A stretch of DNA of 11,266 bases from Verrucomicrobia bacterium UBA673 (GTDB lineage: Bacteria; Verrucomicrobiota; Verrucomicrobiia; Limisphaerales; UBA1096): positions 12,723 to 23,988 of the forward strand of contig DBNL01000126.1 in NCBI GenBank assembly GCA_002299785.1, read 5' to 3'. The notes beneath the pieces were generated by a model. It ran no database searches. It worked only from the letters and a program-made list of their open reading frames with translations, and was not told where the DNA came from. Below, piece by piece: positions 1-8,421 of this stretch. The position numbers and the translations under genes were made by a program. Each line of letters opens with the position of its first letter. Position 1 is the stretch's first letter.

Positions 1-27
1 GTTGAAAACAGTCCAATATCAGAAGTA

Positions 28-58
28 GAGGAAGCATCGGTCGATGCCAAGCGTGTGA
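28..58 (+). promoter_or_regulatory. Shine-Dalgarno plus 4-codon upstream frame overlapping the first gene's GTG start
   Basis: A purine-rich GAGGAAG (28-34) lies 9 nt before an ATG at 44, ideal Shine-Dalgarno spacing. That ATG opens only Met-Pro-Ser-Val before TGA at 56-58, which overlaps the GTG (55-57) that starts the large secreted protein. The GTG itself is 20 nt from the GAGGAAG, too far for ordinary initiation. Two readings are possible. One is translational coupling from a tiny leader frame. The other is a 2-base TG duplication in GTGTG that broke an original ATG start at 44, since removing one TG joins the two frames. The large frame is also open back to base 1 but has no ATG, GTG or TTG upstream of 55. 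Confidence 0.4.
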
Positions 59-2676
59 GCATTAAATTCAGTCAACTTGTGGTGTTTTTTTTTCTGCTTG
101 CCTTGGCTAGGCCGGCCAGTGCGTGGTCGGCCGATCGGAGCGGGGATGGCTTGGTGGCGCTGTACGATTTCCGTTTGGCCAAGGGCAGCATCATCAAGGA
201 TAGCTCCGGCGTGGGTAAGCCGCTTGACCTGAAAATCGAGAACCCGAAAAACGTACGCCGCACCAAGGGCACGCTCGAGGTACGCGGCAAGACGCTCATC
301 AGCTCCAACAAGCCGGCGGCCAAAATTTTCAACGCTGTGCGCCGCTCTGGAGAGATCACCATCGAGGCATGGGTGCGTCCGGCCAACGCCAAGCAGGACG
401 GCCCGGCGCGGATGGTCACGCTGTCCGGCGGCAGTTCTGAGCGAAACTTCACACTTGGCCAAGAGGGCGACAAGGTGGACGTTCGGCTGCGCACCACGAA
501 GACCAGCGGGAACGGAATCCCCTCGTTGAGCAGCCCCAGCCGCAGTTTGGTAAACAAGCTGACTCACGTGGTGTACACGCGCAACAGGGTCGGACGGGCG
601 AGGCTTTTCATTAACGGCAAATCGCGGGAGGAAAAGCGCATGACCGGCTCGATGGCCAACTGGAACGGCAAATACCGCTTGGCCTTGGCCAACGAGTTTT
701 CCAAAGACCGGCCTTGGCTGGGGGCGTTTCATCTCGTGGCGATTTACGGCCGCGATTTGTCAGCAAGGGAGGTCGAGCAGCATTTCAATTCTGGCATAAA
801 CGCCCGCTCCACTGGCGCACCATTGGCCGCGCGGAGTCGCTCTCCTAAGGAACAGTTTTTTGACGAGAAAATTGCGCCGCTGTTCTCGCGCCATTGCCTT
901 GAGTGTCACGACACGGTGAACCACAAGGGTAAGCTGGACTTGTCAAAAAAATCGACCGCGTTCGCAACCTCTAAAAAGGAGACTGTGATCGTTCCTGGCA
1001 AGTCGGCGGAGAGCCTGTTGTGGGAGGTTGTCGAGGCGGACGACATGCCGAGCGAGCGTGATCCGTTGAGCGTGGACGAAAAAAAACTACTGCGAAAGTG
1101 GATCGACGACGGTGCCTTTTGGGCCGGTGAGGAAATCGACCCGCTGGCCCACACGCATGACTGGCGAGTTAACCAAAACTGGGTGCGCCGCCTCACGGTG
1201 CCGGAGTACATTGAGACCGTTCAGAGTCTGACCGGCGTGGACATTGCGAAGGAGGCGCGGGAAACGCTGCCGGCGGACATTCGGGCCGACGGCTTCAGCA
1301 ACACCGCCTACAATCTCACAGTCGATCTCAAGCACATCGAGGCCTTCTCGAGGCTTGCCGACATCATCGTCGGTAAAATGAACGTGCGGCAATTTGCCAA
1401 TCGCTTCTCCAAGAAGCGAGGGTTCACCGATGACGTCATGCGCGATCTCGTGGCCAAGATGGGCAAATGGCTTTTGCGTGGGCCGCTCGAAGAACACGAG
1501 GTGGCGGCATTTCGCGGAGTTTCTACCACGGTGGCCGCTGCCGGTGGGACGTTCGAGGAGGCTCTCGCGCTGCTGGTCGAGGCTATGCTGCAGTCGCCCC
1601 GCTTCCTATATCGCGTCGAGAACGAGCGCGGCGACGGCACCGCCTGGCCGGTAAGCGAGTACGAGTTGGCCTCCCGCATGAGCTACATCATTTGGGGTGC
1701 GCCGCCCGATGCTCAACTGCTCAAGGCCGCCGAGAACGGCCAACTCTTCGAGGACGACGGCTTGGAGGCTCAACTCAAACGAATGCTCGACGACCCCCGC
1801 GCAGCGAAGCGCTCCGCCGAGTTTGTCCACGAATGGCTTAACCTCGGGCGCTTGGCCAATATGAAACCCAACCCGAAAAAGTTCCCGCAGTGGAATGCCG
1901 ACTTGGCCAACGATATGCGCGCCGAGACGATTGCATTTTTCGACGACGTGGTCTGGAAACAAAACCGCCCGATGGCTGACCTTCTCAACGCCAAAATCAC
2001 CTATGCCACGCCGCGCTTGGCTAAGCACTATGGTCTGCCGGTGCAGGACGAGGGCTTGACCCGGTACGACCTGAAATCCGTCCCCGAGCGGGGTGGCTTG
2101 CTTACCCAGGGTAGTGTGTTGACCATCGGCGGGGATGAGGCGTCCATGGTGACGCGCGGACTCTTCGTGTTGCGCGACCTTCTGCGAAGCGGGGTGAAAG
2201 ACCCGCCGCCATCGGTCAACACTGAGCCGGTGCCATCGAAGGCCGGTTTGACCCAACGCAATATCGCCAGGAAACGCATCGCGGATAAGACTTGTGGCGG
2301 CTGCCACATCAAGTTTGAACCGCTGGCATTTGGGTTGGAAAAGTTCGACGGCATCGGCGCGTTTCAGGAAAAAGACGAGCACGGTAACACCCTCCGTGAC
2401 GACGGCGAAATCCTCTTTCCCGGGACGGCCAAGACGGTGCCGTACGACTCTTCCTCCGAGTTGATGAATCTGCTCGCCGGCAGTGATCGCGTACAGCAAT
2501 GCATGACGTGGAAGGTGGCTCAGTTCGCGCTCGGCCGGCCGCTTGGCCCGGCGGATTCCCTCACGCTTGACAAGGTTCACCAAGCCGCGCAGAAGGGGGG
2601 CGGAACCTATCTCAGCCTGATGCGGGCCATCGTAAAAAGCGATCTAGTTCAAAAAATACAAACCGAGGCAAACTGA
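55..2676 (+). CDS. Secreted LamG-cytochrome c (PSCyt1/DUF1587/1595/1592/1588/1585) protein
   Basis: An 873-residue exported multi-domain protein of the DUF1592 type; the biochemical role of the family is unknown. Residues 1-23 form a signal peptide (hydrophobic run ending in A-x-A after Pro-Ala-Ser-Ala). Residues about 30-250 are a LamG/concanavalin-A-like domain, probably carbohydrate-binding. Residues about 268-355 are a planctomycete-type cytochrome c domain with haem motif C281-L-E-C284-H285 and possible distal ligand M331. DUF1587 (about 375-440), DUF1595 (455-520), DUF1592 (530-655), DUF1588 (670-770) and DUF1585 (785-870) follow. DUF1588 carries a second haem motif, C747-G-G-C750-H751, so two c-haems are predicted. 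The GTG start was chosen because the signal peptide begins there. The stop overlaps the next start by one base, so the two genes are almost certainly co-transcribed. Domain calls are by recognition; the exact borders are approximate. Confidence 0.9.
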   Translation: MSIKFSQLVVFFFLLALARPASAWSADRSGDGLVALYDFRLAKGSIIKDSSGVGKPLDLKIENPKNVRRTKGTLEVRGKTLISSNKPAAKIFNAVRRSGEITIEAWVRPANAKQDGPARMVTLSGGSSERNFTLGQEGDKVDVRLRTTKTSGNGIPSLSSPSRSLVNKLTHVVYTRNRVGRARLFINGKSREEKRMTGSMANWNGKYRLALANEFSKDRPWLGAFHLVAIYGRDLSAREVEQHFNSGINARSTGAPLAARSRSPKEQFFDEKIAPLFSRHCLECHDTVNHKGKLDLSKKSTAFATSKKETVIVPGKSAESLLWEVVEADDMPSERDPLSVDEKKLLRKWIDDGAFWAGEEIDPLAHTHDWRVNQNWVRRLTVPEYIETVQSLTGVDIAKEARETLPADIRADGFSNTAYNLTVDLKHIEAFSRLADIIVGKMNVRQFANRFSKKRGFTDDVMRDLVAKMGKWLLRGPLEEHEVAAFRGVSTTVAAAGGTFEEALALLVEAMLQSPRFLYRVENERGDGTAWPVSEYELASRMSYIIWGAPPDAQLLKAAENGQLFEDDGLEAQLKRMLDDPRAAKRSAEFVHEWLNLGRLANMKPNPKKFPQWNADLANDMRAETIAFFDDVVWKQNRPMADLLNAKITYATPRLAKHYGLPVQDEGLTRYDLKSVPERGGLLTQGSVLTIGGDEASMVTRGLFVLRDLLRSGVKDPPPSVNTEPVPSKAGLTQRNIARKRIADKTCGGCHIKFEPLAFGLEKFDGIGAFQEKDEHGNTLRDDGEILFPGTAKTVPYDSSSELMNLLAGSDRVQQCMTWKVAQFALGRPLGPADSLTLDKVHQAAQKGGGTYLSLMRAIVKSDLVQKIQTEAN

Positions 2677-4073
2677 TGAACAGAATGACTAGGCGAACTG
2701 TGCTCAAGGGCTTGGGCGGCATAACGATCGGCCTGCCGCTGCTGGAGGAAATGCCACTGGCCTCGAAAGCTAAGGCCGTGCCGGTGCGGGCGTTCAACGT
2801 GTTTTTTGGGCTCGGCGTGCCCGCCCCGCTGCAAACGGAGGGGTTCGAAGGCGTGCTCGAGCCGCTTAAGCCACTCCGCGACAAGCTGCTCGTCATGCGC
2901 AATGTGGATCAGGTTCGCTGCGATGTCAGCGGAATCAACGCCCACTTCGACGGCGCGACCGGCTCGTTCACGGCCATGCCGGCTGGGGGCGAAGCCAAGG
3001 CCGGCGGCCCCTCCATTGACCAGGTTATTCGCAAAACTTTTTATCCCGACGGCATGCCGGTCGGAATGGTGCCGACGCTGATCGGCGGGACTTACTTTCG
3101 TCGGAGCCGTGTCGGGCGATATGTGCACAGCTATCACGCTGACGGCACCGTCGCCGGGACGATGCAGGAGAAACCACGTGATCTGTTTGACCGCGTATTC
3201 GGCATGGTGTCCGTCGATGTCGGCGGGGATGCCCGCAAGCAGCGGCTCAAGCGCAGCGTGCTCGACACAGTCGTTGGGCAGTACAAGTTTTACACCGGCG
3301 CCAACTCCCCGCTGGGTGCGGCGTCCAAGGTTCGCGTCACCGAGCACCTCGAGCGCATACGCGAGTTCGAACAGCGCGCCTTCGAGATGAAAAAGAAACT
3401 CCCCGGCGCACCGACGTTGCCGCCGCGCTCGAAGATCGCCCACGGCGGGCCGGCCGACCCAGGCGGCATGGGCATAGACATCACACTCGAGGAACTCACC
3501 ACTGAGTGGCGCCTGATGGCCGACCTGTTCGCGCTGGCGGTTCAGATGGACCGCGTGCGGTTCGGCTCGCTGACGTTCCTCGCCGCCGGAGAGAGGATTC
3601 GGCTGAAGGGCGACTACGAATACGGCGGCCGAAAAGTTTTCCAGTTCGACGACGCAAACCAGCACAACGCCACCGCCGACAAGGGCTGTAGCCACGAGTG
3701 GTGGCACAAGTTCAACGAGAAGAAAAAGAACACCCAGCTTCGCGCCCATGCCCACATGAAGATGCGCGAGGTAGCCTATTTCCTGCACCGGCTTGATGAG
3801 CAGAAGGAGGCCAACGGCCGGTCGATCCTTGAGAACTCGATGATCACCATTTCTACCGAGTCGGGCGACGGCCGGCACAACGACGCGAAGCGCGAACTAT
3901 CCGGCGTGTTCCACGCGATCACTGGTGCCAACGGCCGATTCAAGTCCGGCATCGTGGACGTCGGTGCCGAGGGGCTCGACGTATACAACACGATGCTCAG
4001 CGCGGTGGGTGCTAAGGGCCTCCTCGGCCCGGTCAAGCGCGAGTTCCGCCACATAAGTTCCATCCTGGCCTAA
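2676..4073 (+). CDS. DUF1552 protein, Tat-exported
   Basis: A 465-residue DUF1552 protein, the usual genomic partner of DUF1592-type cytochromes; its activity is not established. The N-terminus carries a twin-arginine signal, T5-R6-R7-T8-V9-L10-K11, followed by a Gly/Leu-rich hydrophobic stretch, so the folded protein is probably exported by Tat while its partner uses Sec. Recognisable family features are the central stretch near residues 160-175 leading to DLFDRVFG, and a C-terminal half with the STESGDGRHND region near residue 400, a position where family members keep acidic and His residues. A GAGG at 2665-2668 sits 7 nt before the ATG, giving a normal ribosome site inside the end of the upstream gene. 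Length and order match complete family members. The stop lies 3 bp from the stop of the convergent glycosyltransferase gene, leaving no room for a dedicated terminator. Confidence 0.92.
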   Translation: MNRMTRRTVLKGLGGITIGLPLLEEMPLASKAKAVPVRAFNVFFGLGVPAPLQTEGFEGVLEPLKPLRDKLLVMRNVDQVRCDVSGINAHFDGATGSFTAMPAGGEAKAGGPSIDQVIRKTFYPDGMPVGMVPTLIGGTYFRRSRVGRYVHSYHADGTVAGTMQEKPRDLFDRVFGMVSVDVGGDARKQRLKRSVLDTVVGQYKFYTGANSPLGAASKVRVTEHLERIREFEQRAFEMKKKLPGAPTLPPRSKIAHGGPADPGGMGIDITLEELTTEWRLMADLFALAVQMDRVRFGSLTFLAAGERIRLKGDYEYGGRKVFQFDDANQHNATADKGCSHEWWHKFNEKKKNTQLRAHAHMKMREVAYFLHRLDEQKEANGRSILENSMITISTESGDGRHNDAKRELSGVFHAITGANGRFKSGIVDVGAEGLDVYNTMLSAVGAKGLLGPVKREFRHISSILA

Positions 4074-4076
4074 GTC

Positions 4077-5228
4077 TCAAGCCAGTAATCGTTTATAAAG
4101 CTCGTACTGCCGCTCGACGAGTTGCTCGATGGTGAATTCTTTCTCTACGAGTTTTCGGCCCGCTTGGCCAAGAGCGGTTCGTAACGGCGAATCGTTGGCC
4201 AGCTTGGCCAAGCGTTCCTCCAGCTTGGCTAGGTCGCCCGGATCGATGAGGTGGCCGGTTTTGCCGTCGAGACAGACTTCGCCCGCGCCGTCGCAGTCGA
4301 ACGCCACGACCGGCTTGGCGGCGGCCATAGCCTGGGGCAGGGCGCGTGGCAGGCCTTCGCGGCGGGAGAGGTGCACGAGCGCGTCCATCATACCGACGAG
4401 CGACGGGATTTCAGACGGCGGCACGAGGCCGGTAAAGATGAAATTTTGGCCGCAGCCGATCTCTTTGGCCAAGCGCTCGAATCGTCCGCGCAACACGCCG
4501 TCACCGACGATAAGGAAGCGGATGTTCGGGATGCGCTTGGCCAGGCTCGGCGCTATGGCGAACAGGTCGTCGTGCCCCTTCAAGTCGAAGAGCCGAGCGA
4601 TCTTGCCGACGACAAAGTCGCCGGGCGACAGGCCAAGCGATGCTCGTTTTGTGGGGGAGTTTTCCGCATCGAAGAATGGTTGCAGGTCGAAGCCGCTAGG
4701 GATGCGCGTGTAGTCGTCCGTCTGGCTGATGCCGGCGTCGATGTACTGGTCGCGCATCGCGTCGGCGACGGTGACGAAGTGGTCGGTCATCCGGCCGGCG
4801 AAACGCTCGGCACCGCGGAATAGGGCGTTGGTCGCCCAACCCTGAAACGGGCCGAACGACGGGCCGTGGATGGAGTGGATGATATGTGGCACGCCGGCTC
4901 GCTTTGCTGCCAGACGCCCGATGAAGCCAGCTTTGCCGCTGTGCGTGTGCACTATGTCTGGCTGGAACGACGCAAACGCGCGCTTGAGTTGCCGGTAGGC
5001 GAGCCAGTCGCTCAGCGAATGAACGGGCCGGATGAGATTGGGGACGCGGTGAAAGAGTCCGTCGATTTTTTGGACGAGGGGCTCGAGAGAGCCTTCCGGG
5101 CCGGTGGTGGGACCGCAGTAAAGCCGGACATTGACGCCCGGTTTTTCGTGAAGGCCGAGGACGGTGGAGGTGGTGTTTTCCTGCGCGCCGCCAACAATGA
5201 GGCGGGTGATGACATGCGCGACGCGCAT
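4077..5228 (-). CDS. Glycosyltransferase family 4 (GT-B fold)
   Basis: A 383-residue retaining-type glycosyltransferase that should move a sugar from a nucleotide-sugar onto a lipid-linked or surface glycan at the inner face of the membrane. The N-terminal acceptor domain starts RVAHVITRLIVGGAQ, with the GGAQ glycine loop of GT4 enzymes, and contains an HTHSGKAGFIGR segment. The C-terminal donor domain has VGKIARLFDLKGHDDL, a FLIVGDG strand and the EGLPRALPQAMAAAKPV region. In the EX7E motif the first Glu is E291 but the second position is Gln (Q299), a variant I believe occurs in some GT4 subfamilies. The ATG lies 3 bp after the stop of the DUF2723/TPR gene, with GGAG 6 nt upstream, so the two are coupled. 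The donor and acceptor sugars cannot be told from sequence. Confidence 0.92.
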   Translation of the reverse strand: MRVAHVITRLIVGGAQENTTSTVLGLHEKPGVNVRLYCGPTTGPEGSLEPLVQKIDGLFHRVPNLIRPVHSLSDWLAYRQLKRAFASFQPDIVHTHSGKAGFIGRLAAKRAGVPHIIHSIHGPSFGPFQGWATNALFRGAERFAGRMTDHFVTVADAMRDQYIDAGISQTDDYTRIPSGFDLQPFFDAENSPTKRASLGLSPGDFVVGKIARLFDLKGHDDLFAIAPSLAKRIPNIRFLIVGDGVLRGRFERLAKEIGCGQNFIFTGLVPPSEIPSLVGMMDALVHLSRREGLPRALPQAMAAAKPVVAFDCDGAGEVCLDGKTGHLIDPGDLAKLEERLAKLANDSPLRTALGQAGRKLVEKEFTIEQLVERQYELYKRLLA

Positions 5229-5231
5229 GGG

Positions 5232-8200
5232 CTACTCCGTGCTGCCCGGCAGCTGTTTCATCCGGGTTTCAATACGTTTCAGTTCCTCCGCCGGGACGGA
5301 CTCGCGATCAACGTATTTCAAAAACAGGGTGTAGTTATCGAACTCTTCGGTATTCTGGTTTTGCGCCTCTGCGATCTGGGCGAGGCGGTAGTAGCTACGC
5401 GGGTCGTTGGGAGCGAATGACTGAAGCGTGGAGAAGTCCTCCTTGGCCAGATCATATTGCTTTAGGGCCATGTGCGACTCGGCGCGGTTGAGCAGAACCT
5501 CCTCGTGGTTGGAGTTGTCATCAAGCAGGATGTCGAGAATGGTGACGGCTTTCCCGTGCAGACTCATCGCCATATAAATGGTGGCTTTCTGGAATTTAAA
5601 ATTGTCGGCGTCGGTCCGGTTGATTGCGTCATCGATATGTTTCAGTGCCGAGTTGAAGTCGCCTTTTTCGGTGTAGGTTGCGGCAATCATTGAAGTCAAG
5701 TTGGATTCCTCCTGTGAATTGGCCAACTTCAATGCCGACTGATACACCTCAATTGCTTTGTCGTATTGTTTCAGTTTGGAAAGCAACTGTCCCTTGTCCG
5801 TCAGGGTGTTCAAATCGTTAGGATTATCCTTGAGCCAAGTGTCCAGTAGTCCCAGAGCCTTCGCATTTTGGTCGTGATCCAGATGAAAAGCCAGCATCGT
5901 GTGCAGGCCCGAAATGGATTTCATGTGCGGCTTTAATCGCTCGGCCAAATATTTTTCGGCTGCGTCCGGGCCGGAAGCGGCCAGCAATAAACCGGTTTCG
6001 AGTCGGACCAGTTTGATTTGCTGTTCGGGTGTAAATGGATTCACCTCGTTCATTTTGGCGAGGCGCTCGATAAAGAGCTTCGCCTTATCTGGAAGCTCGT
6101 ATGACACAAACATCTCGGCGATGAAAAAGACGGGATCTGGTAACGTCTTGGCGAGTTCGGCGGCCCGCGTCAGTTCGTGGTAGGCCTGGCGAATCTGGGT
6201 CTTTCGCGCGAAGTTTTGTCCAAGCTGAAAGCAGGCCTGTGTCAGGTCGAACGGGCCGTACGTCTTCAGGGTGCTGTCGATCCGGGATATGGCCAGAAGT
6301 TCGTCATTACCGATCAGTCGATCCAGTTCCTCGTCAAATTCGTAGTCAGACTCGGGGTTGACCTGACGCAGGTTGGCTTGGGCGACCACGTTCCCTTTGG
6401 GGCTTCCCCGGGAGGTTTTGCAGGCGGCAAGGAAGAGTTTCTCGGCAGCTTCCGATTGGTTGTTACGGATGAGATCCACTCCCCGCTGGTTCAGGTTCCG
6501 GGAGAGCCAGCCCATGATAATCAGTGAATCGAGAAACTGGTTTTCCCGGAGCTGTTTGCTTTCCTCGGCGATGGCATCAAACTTTTTCTCGATGATTCCG
6601 GCGAAGGTTGAGTTGGCATGCACCTGATCTTTCGTCAGCGCCGGTTTTTCCAGGGACTCGGCCCCGGAGGGGTAGGGGAGCAACCTAAAAATCCCCTTTT
6701 CTGGTTTCAGGTAAAACTGCTCAAAGTAATATCCAAAGCTTGGGTGAAGGTAGTAAATCGACGTCTTGTTGCTGACATTGTAAAGCATATTAAGGATCTG
6801 CAGGTCATCGATGCGCTTGGCATCGAGCACCTCTGGAGGTGGCTCTGGCCAATGGCTATTACTGCGTTTGGCTAAGCGAACTTGATAGTCTGGTGATGCT
6901 AATCGGTGAGTCTGGATTAGCATGGCCTGCTTGCGCGATTTTGACCGGGCCAACTCCGCCTGAAGAAGCTGGCTTTGCGGGCTCATATCGTTGTCTGTGA
7001 AAAGGATGGCTTTACCGGTGGGCAGGCTGTCAGCAAGCCATTTTGCGTATGTGCCAGTGACGTCGTTTTTGTTGTTGGCGAGGATGGTTCCCACATTCCG
7101 CCAGGCCAACACTCCGATGACTAACAAGGCGGCGACTTGCAACCCGATGTGTAGGCTACGATTCAGAGCTTTACCCAACTCGGAGGGTTTCTGCCATTTC
7201 CGGACTGCTTCCTTCCCTGATAACAACAGCAAGTATCCTAAAAAATACCCGATGCTCAGCGCACCAAGATAGTAGAATGTCAGGAATGGAGCGCCGATGC
7301 CGGTGACTTGTGGCAGATTGACCAGTTTGCGCGGACTGACCACGTGGTCGAACGCCACATAAATGCATACTACGAGGAATAGGAAGTGCACCAACCGAAG
7401 GAGTGCGGTCGTAATTGCGGAGGCTGCCGCGTTGGTATCACCGAAGTTCGCAGGCCAACGAATACTCACTAGCAGCAGCGGGAAGATCGAGGTGGAAGCC
7501 ATCACCAACACCATCAGCCGCTGGCTGAACAGGCTGCCAAGGAATGATTTCTGCAATCCAAGGTTTGCCATCAGCACATCCAGGAAATTTTCTCCACTGC
7601 CGGAGAGCACGGCTGCCACCGGCAGCAACAGGTATAGTGACAGGCCGGCCAAGGCGTTCAGCGCCAGTTTCAGCAGTAGGCCCTCGCGGAATAATTGCAT
7701 TCGGGCTGTCCAGAGCAGCGCGACACAAAATAGCGGCAGGAATCCCACCATTCCCCAGTTGTTTGTGATGCCCATCGCGTACACGAGCACGGCCCGGGTC
7801 AGCCACCGGGTCTTGTGACCGATCCGGTATTCGAGCAGGCAGCGGATGACGAAGGCGAACAACAACACGTTGAGCATCTCGCCGGTGCCCGCCGTTGCAT
7901 GCTGCCAGAAACTCAGTTGCAGCCCGCACACCATAGCCGCGAAAAGTGCGGGCATCCAATTGCTCTGAAGGCTCAGCAACGAGTGGGCGCTTTGTTCGCG
8001 CTGCCGCTGTTCCTTCGTGCGGTCATGCGGGAGCAGAACCACGGAGCGTGCGAGCATAGCCAGTGTCAATGCCCCGAATACTGCGGCAAGTACATTCATC
8101 GCCATCGGCACCATCGAGGCCGGCAGCAACTTCAGCGGAACTGTGAGTAAATAAAGAAGTGGGGCTACGGATTGTGACAGGTCGTTCCACCCCCCGACGT

Positions 8201-8375
8201 CCGACACAGCGGGTAGGCTCGCAAAACTGATCCACGAGTGCAGCGTGGTAAGGTAAAGCACCAGCGAACCCAAGGCGACGGCCCAAGGGAGTCGGGTTGC
8301 GGCGAATGACTTAAGCGGGTTGCTATTGTCTGTCATTGACTTGGTTGCGGCGACAGTTGAAACCAACCCGCCCAT
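5232..8375 (-). CDS. DUF2723-type polytopic membrane protein with C-terminal TPR repeats
   Basis: A protein of about 1047 residues. The first 430 residues are a GT-C-like membrane domain with roughly ten hydrophobic segments, the last near residues 405-425. The pattern, including FWQHATAGTGEMLN and the NNWGMVGFLPLF stretch, matches DUF2723 proteins, which are related to protein O-mannosyltransferases. The acidic loop after the first membrane segment reads SDVGGWND (about residues 58-65) instead of the DSGE-like motif I expect, so catalysis is uncertain. A soluble, probably extracytoplasmic region follows. From about residue 705 to the end are TPR repeats, clearest in the last 200 residues (for example DKGQLLSKLKQYDKAIEVY). 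The start is ambiguous: TTG at 8384, ATG at 8375 or ATG at 8336, none with a good ribosome site; 8375 was taken as the first ATG. The gene sits between rlmD and the GT4 gene, suggesting glycan or glycoprotein assembly. Confidence 0.82.
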   Translation of the reverse strand: MGGLVSTVAATKSMTDNSNPLKSFAATRLPWAVALGSLVLYLTTLHSWISFASLPAVSDVGGWNDLSQSVAPLLYLLTVPLKLLPASMVPMAMNVLAAVFGALTLAMLARSVVLLPHDRTKEQRQREQSAHSLLSLQSNWMPALFAAMVCGLQLSFWQHATAGTGEMLNVLLFAFVIRCLLEYRIGHKTRWLTRAVLVYAMGITNNWGMVGFLPLFCVALLWTARMQLFREGLLLKLALNALAGLSLYLLLPVAAVLSGSGENFLDVLMANLGLQKSFLGSLFSQRLMVLVMASTSIFPLLLVSIRWPANFGDTNAAASAITTALLRLVHFLFLVVCIYVAFDHVVSPRKLVNLPQVTGIGAPFLTFYYLGALSIGYFLGYLLLLSGKEAVRKWQKPSELGKALNRSLHIGLQVAALLVIGVLAWRNVGTILANNKNDVTGTYAKWLADSLPTGKAILFTDNDMSPQSQLLQAELARSKSRKQAMLIQTHRLASPDYQVRLAKRSNSHWPEPPPEVLDAKRIDDLQILNMLYNVSNKTSIYYLHPSFGYYFEQFYLKPEKGIFRLLPYPSGAESLEKPALTKDQVHANSTFAGIIEKKFDAIAEESKQLRENQFLDSLIIMGWLSRNLNQRGVDLIRNNQSEAAEKLFLAACKTSRGSPKGNVVAQANLRQVNPESDYEFDEELDRLIGNDELLAISRIDSTLKTYGPFDLTQACFQLGQNFARKTQIRQAYHELTRAAELAKTLPDPVFFIAEMFVSYELPDKAKLFIERLAKMNEVNPFTPEQQIKLVRLETGLLLAASGPDAAEKYLAERLKPHMKSISGLHTMLAFHLDHDQNAKALGLLDTWLKDNPNDLNTLTDKGQLLSKLKQYDKAIEVYQSALKLANSQEESNLTSMIAATYTEKGDFNSALKHIDDAINRTDADNFKFQKATIYMAMSLHGKAVTILDILLDDNSNHEEVLLNRAESHMALKQYDLAKEDFSTLQSFAPNDPRSYYRLAQIAEAQNQNTEEFDNYTLFLKYVDRESVPAEELKRIETRMKQLPGSTE

Positions 8376-8421
8376 TGATTGCAAGACTGGTTTTGGCGGG
8401 ATGGCACTCTTCGGTTTTGGT

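Noticed and set aside
1606..2583. A 325-codon minus-strand frame opposite the DUF1592 region
   Set aside because: It mirrors the coding frame of the LamG-cytochrome gene and has no signal, motif or ribosome site of its own.
2649..3878. A 409-codon open frame on the minus strand opposite the DUF1552 gene
   Set aside because: It lies wholly antisense to a well-recognised gene, has no recognisable domain, and such frames are expected from high G+C third positions.
4065..4084. CTGGC/GCCAG inverted repeat across the convergent stops as a terminator
   Set aside because: The stem is only 5 bp with an 11-nt loop and there is no T run on either strand.
8389..8420. Direct repeat GGTTTTGG in the gap before the DUF2723 gene
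   Set aside because: An 8-bp repeat in a short spacer is easily due to chance and has no associated structure.
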